Below are positions 42,774 through 56,400 of a DNA stretch of 64,000 nt, one piece after another. The notes under the pieces are model-generated. The model did no database searches and was not told the DNA's origin. It saw only the letters and a program-made list of their open reading frames with translations. Made by a program: the position numbers and the translations under genes. The stretch comes from Panopea generosa (Eukaryota > Mollusca > Bivalvia > Adapedonta > Hiatellidae): NCBI GenBank assembly GCA_029582155.1, contig CM055906.1, forward strand, positions 16,577,828-16,641,827. Reading direction: 5' to 3'. Every line of letters begins with the position of its first letter. Within the stretch, counting starts at the first letter, position 1.

Positions 42774-43345
42774 TAATGCGCAAACTAAAACATAAGGTTG
42801 ATCGAAAATCTCTAGACATTATTTATATATCCTTTATTAGACCCCTTTTAGAGTACGGCGACACTATTTGGGATAACTGCACTTATAGTGAAAACAAAAC
42901 CTAGACAAAAAACAAAATGAAGCAGCATGCATAGTTATAGGAGCAACTAAATTAGTATCTCTTTATGATCTTTACAACGATGTTGGATGGGAAACTCTTT
43001 CGGCTCGTAGACAAAAACACAAACTTATCATCTTTAATAAAATGATAAATAACAAAACTCCGCCTCATCTGTCCTCGTAAGTATCTTTTTGGTTAACGAA
43101 ACATCGGTCTATAATCTAAGAAACGCAAGTGATTATCAAATTCCATTTTCTCGTACAAAGCTATATTCAACATATATTCATCTATCTGTAACGCGAGAAA
43201 GGAACAATCTTCCAACAGATGCACGAACTGCGAGTTTTATGGCCACTTTTAAGCAACAACTTAACCACGACATAACTAAAGTACCAACATTCTATTATTC
43301 GGGGGAAAAGGAGAGTACAAATACTGCAGACACGATTACGTACTA
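42774..43345 (+). pseudogene. LINE RT C-terminal region, frameshifted
   Basis: Plus-strand pieces read RKSLDIIYISFIRPLLEYGD with TIWDN. They continue with NEAACIVIGATKLVSLYDLY and NDVGWETLSARRQKHKLIIF, then NKMINNKTPPHLSS. From 43089, NETSVYNLRNASDYQIPFSR leads to NNLPTDARTASFMATFKQQL. This is the thumb/C-terminal part of a common invertebrate LINE family. At least two frame changes and a stop after SENKT break it. The usual W-N in the (R)EWN-x-LP motif reads R-N-N-LP. Confidence 0.85.
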
Positions 43346-44424
43346 ATTGTAGTTCCCTAAACCAAAATCTATTTCATAAAAAAATTGTTGAATCTCCCCT
43401 TTGTACTTGTATTGAAAAGCACTTATCATTTCTTTCTGAAATGTCCGCTCTATGGTACTTTTCCGCCGACCTATTGCGGAAACTTAATCCATTATGCGCG
43501 GTGTTTGTAAGTAATTTATTGTTTGGCAACTGAAATCTTAATATGACATAAACATTACTATTTTCACAGCTGTCCAAAAATTCATATTGTCAAGTAAAAG
43601 ATTTGAATATAAATAGTGATCTGTAAGCAGTCCAACTTCTGTTCATATGACACGAGTCTCATTCAAAGCACGCACCTGTCCCCAAATTTCTGCAATTCTA
43701 ATTTACTTTTCCATACGAAATATTAAAAGTTTCTCCATGTCTTCTTTTCAAATTTCTAAATCAAATTTATCAAATAATCTCTTTTTTTCCAAACTCTATT
43801 ATCTATAATGTTAGAAATGTACTAATTATTAAGCATATTCATACTATGATTTTACCGCTAATTTATCATGACAATTGTATTCTTGAATAAGAACTTCATA
43901 AGATTCACCTTTCGTTCTGATCTTATTCTTAATGTGTCACAAATATGTTGTTATATTGTAAAGATTAGAAATAAAATATGTTTAAACTAAGACATTTGTG
44001 TCCGAGTTTAATTATCAGATTAAGAAGAAAATAAGAAGAAAATAACAAGTGATCGGTTAGTAACTTTGACTTGTGTATATGTATTCGTAAATTTCAACAG
44101 TAGACATCAACTGTTGTAAATGTCACGATCTCATGTTATTACTATGCTCATTGAAATACTTGTTTATACAAGTTTATGATTATAACATTATGCTGTATTA
44201 AATACTCGTATCTATTTTCATGTTTCCTATATTTATGACTTTTCTGTCAGTGAAGAGTCGCAAACTGCATCAACGAGATTTTAATAAAAAAAATAAAAAT
44301 TGTGTACTAAGACAATGTTTTTTTAAAATAAAGTTTGTAGAAATTAGCGGCTTATAAGACAAAATAAACCCTGAAATCACTATTTAGGGTAGAGGTTGTT
44401 CCAGTCACGAAAATGAAGAAAAAC
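43346..44424. other. Unannotated interval left of the satellite
   Basis: AT-rich with no gene recognised. The first satellite-like bases appear abruptly at about 44421. Confidence 0.45.
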
Positions 44425-47400
44425 GACCACAGTGGGTAATCAGAGTCGGATAAGGCAATGGTATGATACGTTTGGTAAATGTGTCCAGAAAGACAACTGT
44501 GGGTAATCAGAGTCGGATAAGGCAATGGTATGATACGTTTGGTAAATGTGTCCAGAAAGACCACTGTGGGTAATCAGAGTCGGATAAAGCAATGGTATGA
44601 TACGTTTGGTAAATGTGTCCAGAACGACCACTGTGGGTAATCAGAGTCGGATAAGGCAGTGGTATGATACGTTTGGTATATGTGTCCAGAACGACCACTG
44701 TGGGTAATCAGAGTCGGATAAGGCAGTGGTATGATACGTTTGGTAAATGTGTCCAGAACGACCACTGTGGGTAATCAGAGTCGGATAAGGCAATGGTATG
44801 ATACGTTTGGTGAATGTGTCCAGAACGACCACTGTGGGTAATCAGAGTCGGATAAGGCAGTGGTATGATACGTTTGGTAAATGTGTCCAGAACGAACACT
44901 GTGGGTAATCAGAGTCGGATAAGGCAATGGTATGATACGTTTGGTAAATGTGTCCAGAACGACCACTGTGGGTAATCAGAGTCGGATAAGGCAATGGTAT
45001 GATACGTTTGGTAAATGTGTCCAGAACGACCGCTGTGGGTAATAAGAGTCGGATAAGTCAATGGTATGATATGTTTGGTAAATGTGTCCAGAACGACCGC
45101 TGTGGGTAATCAGAGTCGGATAAGGCAATGGTATGATACGTTTGGTAAATGTGTCCAGAACGACCGCTGTGGGTAATCAGAGTCGGATAAGGCAATGGTA
45201 TGATACGTTTGGTAAATGTGTCCAGAAAGACCGCTGTGGGTAATCAGAGCCGGATAAGGCAATGGTATGATACGTTTGGTAAATGTGTCCAGAATGACCG
45301 CTGTGGGTAATCAGAGTCGGATAAGGCAGTGGTATGATTCGTTTGGTAAATGTGTCCAGAACGACCGCTGTGGGTAATCAGAGTCGGAAAAGGCAATGGT
45401 ATGATACGTTTGGTAAATGTGTCCAGAACGACCGCTGTGGGTAATCAGAGTCGGATAACGCAGTGGTATGATACGTTTGGTAAATGTGTCCAGAACGACC
45501 GCTGTGGGTAATCAGAGCCGGATAAGGCAGTGGTATGATACGTTTGGTAAATGTCTCCAGAACGACCGCTGTGGGTAATCAGAGCCGGATAAGGCAGTGG
45601 TATGATACGTTTGGTAAATGTGTCCAGAATGACCGCTGTGGGTAATCAGAGCCGGATAAGGCAATGGTATGATACGTTTGGTAAATGTGTCCAGAATGAC
45701 CGCTGTGGGTAATCAGAGTCGGATAAGGCAATGGTATGATACGTTTGGTAAATATGTCCAGAACGACCGCTGTGGATAATCAGAGCCGGATAAGGCAATG
45801 GTATGATACGTTTGGTAAATGTGTCCAGAACGACCACTGTGGGTAATCAGAGTCGGATAAGGCAATGGTATGATACGTTTGGTGAATGTGTCCAGAACGA
45901 CCGCTGTGGGTAATCAGAGTCGGATAAGGCAGTGTTATGATACGTTTGGTGAATGTGTCCAGAACGACCGCTGTGGGTAATCAGAGTCGGATAAGGCAGT
46001 GGTATGATACGTTTGGTAAATGTGTCCAGAACGACCGCTGTGGGTAATCAGAGTCGGATAAGGCAGTGGTATGAAACGTTTGGTAAATGTGTCCAGAAAG
46101 ACCGCTGTGGGTAATCAGAGTCGGATAAGGCAGTGGTATGATACGTTTGGTAAATGTGTCCAGAAAGACCACTGTGGGTAATCAGAGTGGGATAAGGCAA
46201 TGGTATGATACGTTTGGTAAATGTGTCCAGAACGACCGCTGTGGGTAATCAGAGTCGGATAAGGCAATGGTATGATACGTTTGGTAAATGTGTCCAGAAC
46301 GACCGCTGTGGGTAATCAGAGTCGGATAAGGCAATGGTATGATACGTTTGGTAAATGTGTCCAGAACGACCGCTGTGGGTAATCAGAGTCGGATAAAGCA
46401 ATGGTATGATACGTTTGGTAAATGTGTCCAGAACGACCGCTGTGGGTAATCAGAGCCGGATAAGGCAATGGTATGATACGTTTGGTAAATGTGTCCAGAA
46501 CGACCACTGTGGGTAATCAGAGTCGGACAAGGCAATGGTATGATACGTTTGGTAAATGTCTCCAGAACGACTGCTGTGGGTAATCAGAGCCGGATAAGGC
46601 AATGGTATGATACGTTTGGTAAATGTGTCCAGAACGACCACTGTAGGTAATCAGAGTCGTATAAGGCAATGGTATGATACGTTTGGTAAATGTGTCCAGA
46701 ACGACCACTGTGGGTAATCAGAGTCGGATAAGGCAATGGTATGATACATTTGGTAAATGTGTTCAGAACGACCGCTGTGGGTAATCAGAGTCGGATAAGG
46801 CAATGGTATGATACGTTTGGTAAATGTGTCCAGAACGACCGCTGTGGGTAATCAGAGCCGGATAAGGCAATGGTATGATACGTTTGGTAAATGTGTCCAG
46901 AACGACCACTGTGGGTAATCAGAGTCGGATAAGGCAATGGTATGATACGTTTGGTAAATGTCTCCAGAAAGACCACTGTGGGTAATCAGAGTCGGATAAG
47001 GCAATGGTATGATACGTTTGGTAAATGTCTCCAGAACGACCACTGTGGGTAATCAGAGTCGGATAAGGCAGTGGTATGATACGTTTGGTAAATGTGTCCA
47101 GAACGACCACTGTGGGTAATCAGAGTCGGATAAGGCAGTGGTATGATACGTTTGGTAAATGTGTCCAGAACGACTGCTGTGGGTAATCAGAGTGGGATAA
47201 GGCAATGGTATGATACGTTTGGTAAATGTGTCCAGAACGACCACTGTGGGTAATCAGAGTCGGATAAGGCAATGGTATGATAGGTTTGGTAAATGTGTCC
47301 AGAACGACCGCTGTGGGTAATCAGAGTCGGATAAGGCAATGGTATGATACGTTTGGTAAATGTGTCCAGAACGACCACTGTGGGTAATCAGAGCCGGATA

Positions 47401-50400
47401 AGGCAGTGGTATGATACGTTTGGTAAATGTCTCCAGAACGACAGCTGTGGGTAATCAGAGTCGGATAAGGCAATGGTATGATACGTTTGGTAAATGTGTC
47501 CAGAAAGACCACTGTGGGTAATCAGAGTCGGATAAGGCAGTGGTATGATACGTTTGGTAAATGTGTCCAGAACGACCGCTGTGGGTAATCAGAGTCGGAT
47601 AAGGTAGTGGTATGATGCGTTTGGTAAATGTGTCCAGAACGACCACTGTGGGTAATCAGAGTCGGATAAGGCAATGGTATTATACGTTTGGTAAATGTCT
47701 ACAGAACGACCGCTGTGGGTAATCAGAGTCGGATAAGGCAATGGTATGATACGCTTGGTAAATGTGTCCAGAACGACCGCTGTGGGTAATCAGAGCCGGA
47801 TAAGGCAATGGTATGATACGCTTGGTAAATGTGTCCAGAACGACCGCTGTGGGTAATCAGAGCCTGATAAGGCAATGGTATGATACGTTTGGTAAATGTG
47901 TCCAGAAAGACCGCTGTGGGTAATCAGAGCCGGATAAGGCAATGGTATGATACGTTTGGTAAATGTGTCCAAAAAGACCACTGTGGGTAATCAGAGTCGG
48001 ATAAGGCAATGGTATGATACGTTTGGTAAATGTGTCCAGAACGACCGCTGTGGGTAATCAGAGTCGGATAAGGCAGTGGTATGATACGTTTGGTAAATGT
48101 GTCCAGAACGACCGCTGTGGGTAATCAGAGTCGGATAAGGCAGTGGTATGATACGTTTGGTAAATGTGTCCAGAACGACCTCTGTGGGTAATCAGAGTCG
48201 GATAAGGCCGTGGTATGATACGTTTGGTAAATGTGTCCAGAACGACAGCTGTGGGTAATCAGAGCCAGATAAGGCAATGGTATGATACGTTTGGTAAATG
48301 TGTCCAGAAAGACCGCTGTGGGTAATCAGAGTCGGATAAGGCAGTGGTATGATACGTTTGGTAAATGTGTCCAGAACGACCGCTGTGGGTAATCAGAGTC
48401 GGATAAGGCAATGGTATGATACGTTTGGTAAATGTGTCCAGAACGACCGCTGTGGGTAATCAGAGTCGGATAAGGCAGTGGTATGATACGTTTGGTAAAT
48501 GTCTCCAGAACGACCGCTGTGAGTAATCAGAGTCGGATAAGGCAATGGTATGATACGCTTGGTAAATGTGTCCAGAACGACCGCTGTGGGTAATCAGAGC
48601 CGGATAAGGCAATGGTATGATACGTTTGGTAAATGTGTCCAGAACGACCACTGTGGGTAATCAGAGCCGGATAAGGCAATGGTATGATACGTTTGGTAAA
48701 TGTGTCCAGAAAGATCGCTGTGGGTAATCAGAGTCGGATAAGGCAATGGTATGATACGTTTGGTAAATGTGTCCAGAAAGATCGCTGTGGGTAATCAGAG
48801 TCGGATAAGGCAATGGTATGATACGTTTGGTAAATGTGTCCAGAACGACCGCTGTGGGTAATCAGAGCCAGATAAAGCAATAGTATGATACGTTTGGTAA
48901 ATGTGTCCAGAAATATCGCTGTGGGTAATCAGAGTCGGATAAGGCAATGGTATGATACGTTTGGTAAATGTGTCCAGAAAGACCACTGTGGGTAATCAGA
49001 GTCAGAAAAGGCAATGGTATGATACGTTTGGTAAATGTGTCCAGAACGACCGCTGTGGGTAATCAGAGCTGGATAAAGCAATGGTATGATACGTTTGGTA
49101 AATGTGTCCAGAAAGATCGCTGTGGGTAATCAGAGCCGGATAAGGCAATGGTATGATACGTTTGGTAAATGTGTCCAGAAAGACCACTGTGGGTAATCAG
49201 AGTCGGATAAGGCAATGGTATGATACTTTTGGTGAATGTGTCCAGAACGACCGCTGTGGGTAATCAGAGTCGGATAAGGCAATGGTATGATACGTTTGGT
49301 AAATGTGTCCAGAAAGACCACTGTGGGTAATCGGAGTCGGATAAGGGAATGGTATGATACGCTTGGTAAATGTGTCCAGAACGACCACTGTGGGTAATCA
49401 GAGCCGGATAAGGCAATGGTATGATACGTTTGGTAAATGTGTCCAGAAAGACCACTGTGGGTAATCAGAGTCGGATAAGGCAATGGTATGATACGTTTGG
49501 TAAATGTGTCCAGAAAGACCACTGTGGGTAATCAGAGTCGGATAAGGCAATGGTATGATACGCTTTGTAAATGTGTCGAGAACGACTGCTGTGGGTAATC
49601 AGAGTCGGATAAGGCAATGGTATGATACGTTTGGTAAATGTGTCCAGAAAGACCACTGTGGGTAATCAGAGTCGGATAAGGCAATGGTATGATACGTTTG
49701 GTAAATGTGTCCAGAACGACCGCTGTGGGTAATCAGAGCCGGAAAAGGCAATGGTATGATACGTTTGGTAAATGTGTCCAGAAAGATCGCTGTGGGTAAT
49801 CAGAGCCAGATAAGGCAATGGTATGATACGTTTGGTAAATGTGTCCAGAAAGACCACTGTGGGTAATCAGAGTCGGATAAGGCAATGGTATGCTACGTTT
49901 GGTAAATGTGTCCAGAACGACCGCTGTGGGTAATCAGAGTCGGATAAGGCAATGGTATGATACGTTTGGTAAATGTGTCCAGAAAGACCACTGTGGGTAA
50001 TCAGAGTCAGATAAGGCAATGGTATGATACGCTTGGTAAATGTGTCCAGAACGACCGCTCTGGGTAATCAGAGACGGATAAGGCAATGGTATGATACGTT
50101 TGGTAAATGTGTTCAGAAAGACCACTGTGGGTAATCAGAGTCGGATAAGGCAATGGTATGATACGCTTGGTAAATGTGTCCAGAACGAACGCTGTGGGTA
50201 ATCAGAGTTGGATAAAGCAATGGTATGATACGTTTGGTAAATGTGTCCAGAAAGACCACTGTGGGTAATCAGAGTCGGATAAGGCAATGGTATGATACGT
50301 TTGGTAAATGTGTCCAGAACGACCGCTGTTGGTAATCAGAGTCGGATAAGGCAATGGTATGATACGTTTGGTAAATGTGTCCAGAACGACCACTGTGGGT

Positions 50401-53400
50401 AATCAGAGTTGGATAAGGCAATGGTATGATACGTTTGGTAAATGTGTCCAGAAAGACCGCTGTGGGTAATCAGAGTAGGATAAGGCAATGGTATGATACG
50501 TTTGGTAAATGTGTCCAGAATGACCTCTGTGGGTAATCAGAGTCGGATAAGGCAGTGGTATGATACGTTTGGTAAATGTGTCCAGAACGACCGCTGTGGG
50601 TAATCAGAGCCAGATAAGGCAATGGTATGATACCTTTGGTAAATGTGTCCAGAAAGACCACTGTGGGTAATCAGAGTCGGATAAGGCAATGGTATGATAC
50701 GTTTGGTAAATGTGTCCAGAACGACCGCTGTGGGTAATCAGAGTCGGATAAGGCAGTGGTATGATACGTTTGGTAAATGTCTCCAGAACGACCGCTGTGG
50801 GTAATCAGAGTCGGATAAGGCAATGGTATGATACGCTTGGTAAATGTGTCCAGAACGACCGCTGTGGGTAATCAGAGCCGGATAAGGCAATGGTATGATA
50901 CGCTTGGTAAATGTGTCCAGAACGACCGCTGTGGGTAATCAGAGCCTGATAAGGCAATGGTATGATACGTTTGGTAAATGTGTCCAGAAAGACCACTGTG
51001 GGTAATCAGAGCCGGATAAGGCAATGGTATGATACGTTTGGTAAATGTGTCCAGAAAGACCACTGTGGGTAATCAGAGTCGGATAAGGCAATGGTATGAT
51101 ACGTTTGGTAAATGTGTCCAGAACGACCGCTGTGGGTAATCAGAGTCGGAAAAGGCAATGGTATGATACGTTTGGTAAATGTGTCCAGAAAGACCGCTGT
51201 GGGTAATCAGAGTCGGATAACGCAATGGTATGATACGCTTGGTAAATGTGTTCAGAACGACCGCTGTAGGTAATCAGAGTCGGATAAGGCAATGGTATGA
51301 TACGTTTGGTAAATGTGTCCAGAAAGACCACTGTGGGTAATCAGAGTCGGATAAGGCAATGGTATGATACGTTTGGTAAATGTGTCCAGAACGACCGCTG
51401 TGGGTAATCAGAGTCGGATAAGGCAATGGTATGATACGTTTGGTAAATGTGTCCAGAAAGATCGCTGTGGGTAATCAGAGCCGGATAAGGCAATGGTATG
51501 ATACGTTTGGTAAATGTTTCCAGAAAGACCACTGTGGGTAATCAGAGTCGGATAAGGCAATGGTATGATACGTTTGGTAAATGTGTCCAGAACGACCGCT
51601 GTGGGTAATCAGAGCCGGATAAGGCAATGGTATGATACGTTTGGTAAATGTGTCCAGAACGACCGCTGTGGGTAATCAGAGTCGGATAAGGCAATGGTAT
51701 GATACGTTTGGTAAATGTGTCCAGAACGACTGCTGTGGGTAATCAGAGCCGGATAAGGCAATGGTATGATACGTTTGGTAAATGTGTCCAGAAAGACCAC
51801 TGTGGGTAATCAGAGTCGGATAAGGCAATGGTATGATACGTTTGGTAAATGTGTCCAGAACGACCGCTGTGGGTAATCAGAGTCGGATGAGGCAATGGTA
51901 TGATACGTTTGGTAAATGTGTCCAAAACGACCGCTGTGGGTAATCAGAGTCGGATAAGGCAATGGTATGATACGTTTGGTAAATGTGTCCAGAACGACCG
52001 CTGTGGGTAATCAGAGTTGGATAAGGCAATGGTATGATACGTTTGGTAAATGTGTCCAGAAAGACAGCTGTGGGTAATCAGAGTAGGATAAGGCAATGGT
52101 ATGATACGTTTGGTAAATGTGTCCAGAATGACCTCTGTGGGTAATCAGAGTCGGATAAGGCAGTGGTATGATACGTTTGGTAAATGTGTCCAGAACGACC
52201 GCTGTGGGTAATCAGAGCCAGATAAGGCAATGGTATGATACCTTTGGTAAATGTGTCCAGAAAGACCACTGTGGGTAATCAGAGTCGGATAAGGCAATGG
52301 TATGATACGTTTGGTAAATGTGTCCAGAAAGACCGCTGTGGGTAATCAGAGCCGGATAAGGCAATGGTATGATACGTTTGGTAAATGTGTCCAGAAAGAC
52401 CACTGTGGGTAATTAGAGTCGGATAAGGCAATGGTATGATACGTTTGGTAAATGTGTCCAGAACGACCGCTGTGGGTAATCAGAGTCGGATAAGGCAGTG
52501 GTATGATACGTTTGGTAAATGTGTCCAGAACGACCGCTGTGGGTAATCAGAGTTGGATAAGGCAATGGTATGATACGTTTGGTAAATGTGTCCAGAACGA
52601 CCGCTGTGGGTAATCAGAGTTGGATAAGGCAATGGTATGATACGTTTGGTAAATGTGTACAGAACGACCGCTGTGGGTAATCAGAGTTGGATAAGGCAAT
52701 GGTATGATACGTTTGGTAAATGTGTCCAGAACGACCTCTGTGGGTAATCAGAGTCGGATAAGGCCGTGGTATGATACGTTTGGTAAATGTGTCCAGAACG
52801 ACAGCTGTGGGTAATCAGAGCCAGATAAGGCAATGGTATGATACGTTTGGTAAATGTGTCCAGAAAGACCGCTGTGGGTAATCAGAGTCGGATAAGGCAG
52901 TGGTATGATACGTTTGGTAAATGTGTCCAGAACGACCGCTGTGGGTAATCAGAGCCGGATAAGGCAATGGTATGATACGTTTGGTAAATGTGTCCAGAAC
53001 GACCGCTGTGGGTAATCAGAGTCGGATAAGGCAGTGGTATGATACGTTTGGTAAATGTCTCCAGAACGACCGCTGTGAGTAATCAGAGTCGGATAAGGCA
53101 ATGGTATGATACGCTTGGTAAATGTGTCCAGAACGACCGCTGTGGGTAATCAGAGCCGGATAAGGCAATGGTATGATACGTTTGGTAAATGTGTCCAGAC
53201 CGACCACTGTGGGTAATCAGAGCCGGATAAGGCAATGGTATGATACGTTTGGTAAATGTGTCCAGAAAGATCGCTGTGGGTAATCAGAGTCGGATAAGGC
53301 AATGGTATGATACGTTTGGTAAATGTGTCCAGAAAGATCGCTGTGGGTAATCAGAGTCGGATAAGGCAATGGTATGATACGTTTGGTAAATGTGTCCAGA

Positions 53401-56400
53401 ACGACCGCTGTGGGTAATCAGAGCGGGATAAGGCAATGGTATGATACGTTTGGTAAATGTGTCCAGAAAGACCGCTGTGGGTAATCAGAGTCGGATAAGT
53501 CAATGGTATGATACGTTTGGTAAATGTGTCCAGAACGACCACTGTGGGTAATCAGAGTCGGATAAGGCAGTGGTATGATACATTTGGTAAATGTGTCCAG
53601 AAAGACCGCTGTGGGTAATCAGAGTCGGATAAGGCAATGGTATGATATGTTTGGTAAATGTGTCCAGAACGACCGCTGTTGGTAATCAGAGTCGGATAAG
53701 GCAATGGCATGATACGTTTGGTAAATGTGTCCAGAACGACCGCTGTGGGTAATCAGAGTTGGATAAGGCAATGGTATGATACGTTTGGTAAATGTGTCCA
53801 GAACGACCGCTGTGGGTAATCAGAGTTGGATAAGGCAATGGTATGATACGTTTGGTAAATGTGTACAGAACGACCGCTGTGGGTAATCAGAGTTGGATAA
53901 GGCAATGGTATGATACGTTTGGTAAATGTGTCCAGAACGACCTCTGTGGGTAATCAGAGTCGGATAAGGCCGTGGTATGATACGTTTGGTAAATGTGTCC
54001 AGAACGACAGCTGTGGGTAATCAGAGCCAGATAAGGCAATGGTATGATACGTTTGGTAAATGTGTCCAGAAAGACCACTGTGGGTAATCAGAGTCGTATA
54101 AGGCAATGGTATGATACGCTTGGTAAATGTGTCCAGAACGACCGCTGTGGGTAATCAGAGCCGGATAAGGCAATGGTATGATACGTTTGGTAAATGTGTC
54201 CAGAAAGACCGCTGTGGGTAATCAGAGTCGGATAAGGCAATGGTATGATACGTTTGGTAAATGTGTCCAGAAAGACCGCTGTGGGTAATGAGAGTCGGAT
54301 AAGGCAATGGTATGATACGTTTGGTAAATGTGTCCAGAAAGACCACTGTGGGTAATCAGAGTCGGATAAGGCAATGGTATGATACGCTTGGTAAATGTGT
54401 CCAGAACGACCGCAGTGGGTAATCAGAGTCGGATAAGGCAATGGTATGATACGTTTGGTAAATGTGTCTAGAAAGACCGCTGTGGGTAATCAGAGCCGGA
54501 TAAGGCAATGGTATGATACGTTTGGTAAATGTGTCCAGAAAGACCACTGTGGGTAATCAGAGTCGGATAAGGCAATGGTATGATACGCTTGGTAAATGTG
54601 TCCAGAACGACCGCTGTGGGTAATCAGAGTCGGATAAGGCAATGGTATGATACGTTTGGTAAATGTGTCCAGAAAGACCGCTGTGGGTAATCAGAGTCGG
54701 ATAAGGCAATGGTATGATACACTTGGTAAATGTGTCCAGAACGACCGCTGTGGGTAATCAGAGCCGGATAAGGCAATGGTATGATACGTTTGGTAAATGT
54801 GTCCAGAACGACCGCTGTGGGTAATCAGAGTCGGATAACGCAATGGTATGATACGCTTGGTAAATGTGTCCAGAACGACCGCTGTTGGTAATCAGAGTCG
54901 GAAAAGGCAATGGTATGATACGTTTGGTAAATGTGTCCAGAAAGACCGCTGTGGGTAATCAGAGTCGGATAAGGCAATGGTATGATACGCTTGGTAAATC
55001 TGTCCAGAACGACCGCTGTGGGTAATCAGAGTCGGATAAGGCAATGGTATGATACGTTTTGTAAATGTGTCCAGAAAGACCACTGTGGGTAATCAGAGTC
55101 GGATAAGGCAATGGTATGATACGTTTGGTAAATGTGTCCAGAACGACCGCTGTTGGTAATCAGAGCCGGATAAGGCAATGGTATGATACGTTTGGTAAAT
55201 GTGTCCAGAAAGATCGCTGTGGGTAATCAGAGCCGGATAAGGCAATGGTATGATACGTTTGGTAAATGTGTCCAGAAAGAACACTGTGGGTAATCAGAGT
55301 CGGATAAGGCAATGGTATGATACGTTTGGTAAATGTGTCCAGAACGACCGCTGTGGGTAATCAGAGTCGGTTAAGGCAATGGTATGATACGTTTGGTAAA
55401 TGTGTCCAGAACGACCACTTTGGGTAATCAGAGTCGGATAAGGCAGTGGTATGATACGTTTGGTAAATGTGTCCAGAAACACCACTGTTGGTAATCAGAG
55501 CCGGATAAGGCAATGGTATGATACGTTTGGTGAATGTGTCCAGAACGACCACTATTGGTAAACAGATTCGGATAAGGCAGTGGTATGATACGTTTGGTAA
55601 ATGTGTCCAGAAAGACCGCTGTGGGTAATCAGAGTCGGATAAGGCAATGGTATGATACGTTTGGTAAATGTGTACAGAACGACCACTGTGGGTAATCAGA
55701 GTCAGATAAGGCAATGGTATGATACGCTTGGTAAAAGTGTACAGAACGACCGCAGTGGGTAATCAGAGTCGGATAAGGCAATGGTATGATACGTTTGGTA
55801 AATGTGTCCAGAACGACCACTGTGGGTAATCAGAGTCGGATAAGGCAATGATATGATATGTTTGGTAAATGTGTCCAGAAAGACCGCTGTGGGTAATCAG
55901 AGTCGGATAAGGCAATGGTATGATACGTTTGGTAAATGTGTCCAGAACGACCGCTGTGGGTAATCAGAGTCGGATAAGGCAATGGTATGATACGTTTGGT
56001 AAATGTGTCCAGAACGACCGCTGTGTGTAATCAGAGTCGGATAAGGCAATGGTATGATACGTTTGGTAAATGTGTACAGAACGACCACTGTGGGTAATCA
56101 GAGTCGGATAAGGCAATGGTATGATACGTTTGGTAAAAGTGTACAGAACGAACGCTGTGGGTAATCAGAGTCGGATAAGGCAATGATATGATACGTTTGG
56201 TAAATGTGTCCAGAAAGACCGCTGTGGGTAATCAGAGTCAGATAAGGCAATGGTATGATACGTTTGGTAAATGTGTCCAGAACGACCGCTGTGGGTAATC
56301 AGAGTCGGATAAGGCAATGGTATGATACGTTTGGTAAATGTGTCCAGAAAGACCACTGTGGGTAATCAGAGTCGGATAAGGCAATGGTATGATACACTTG

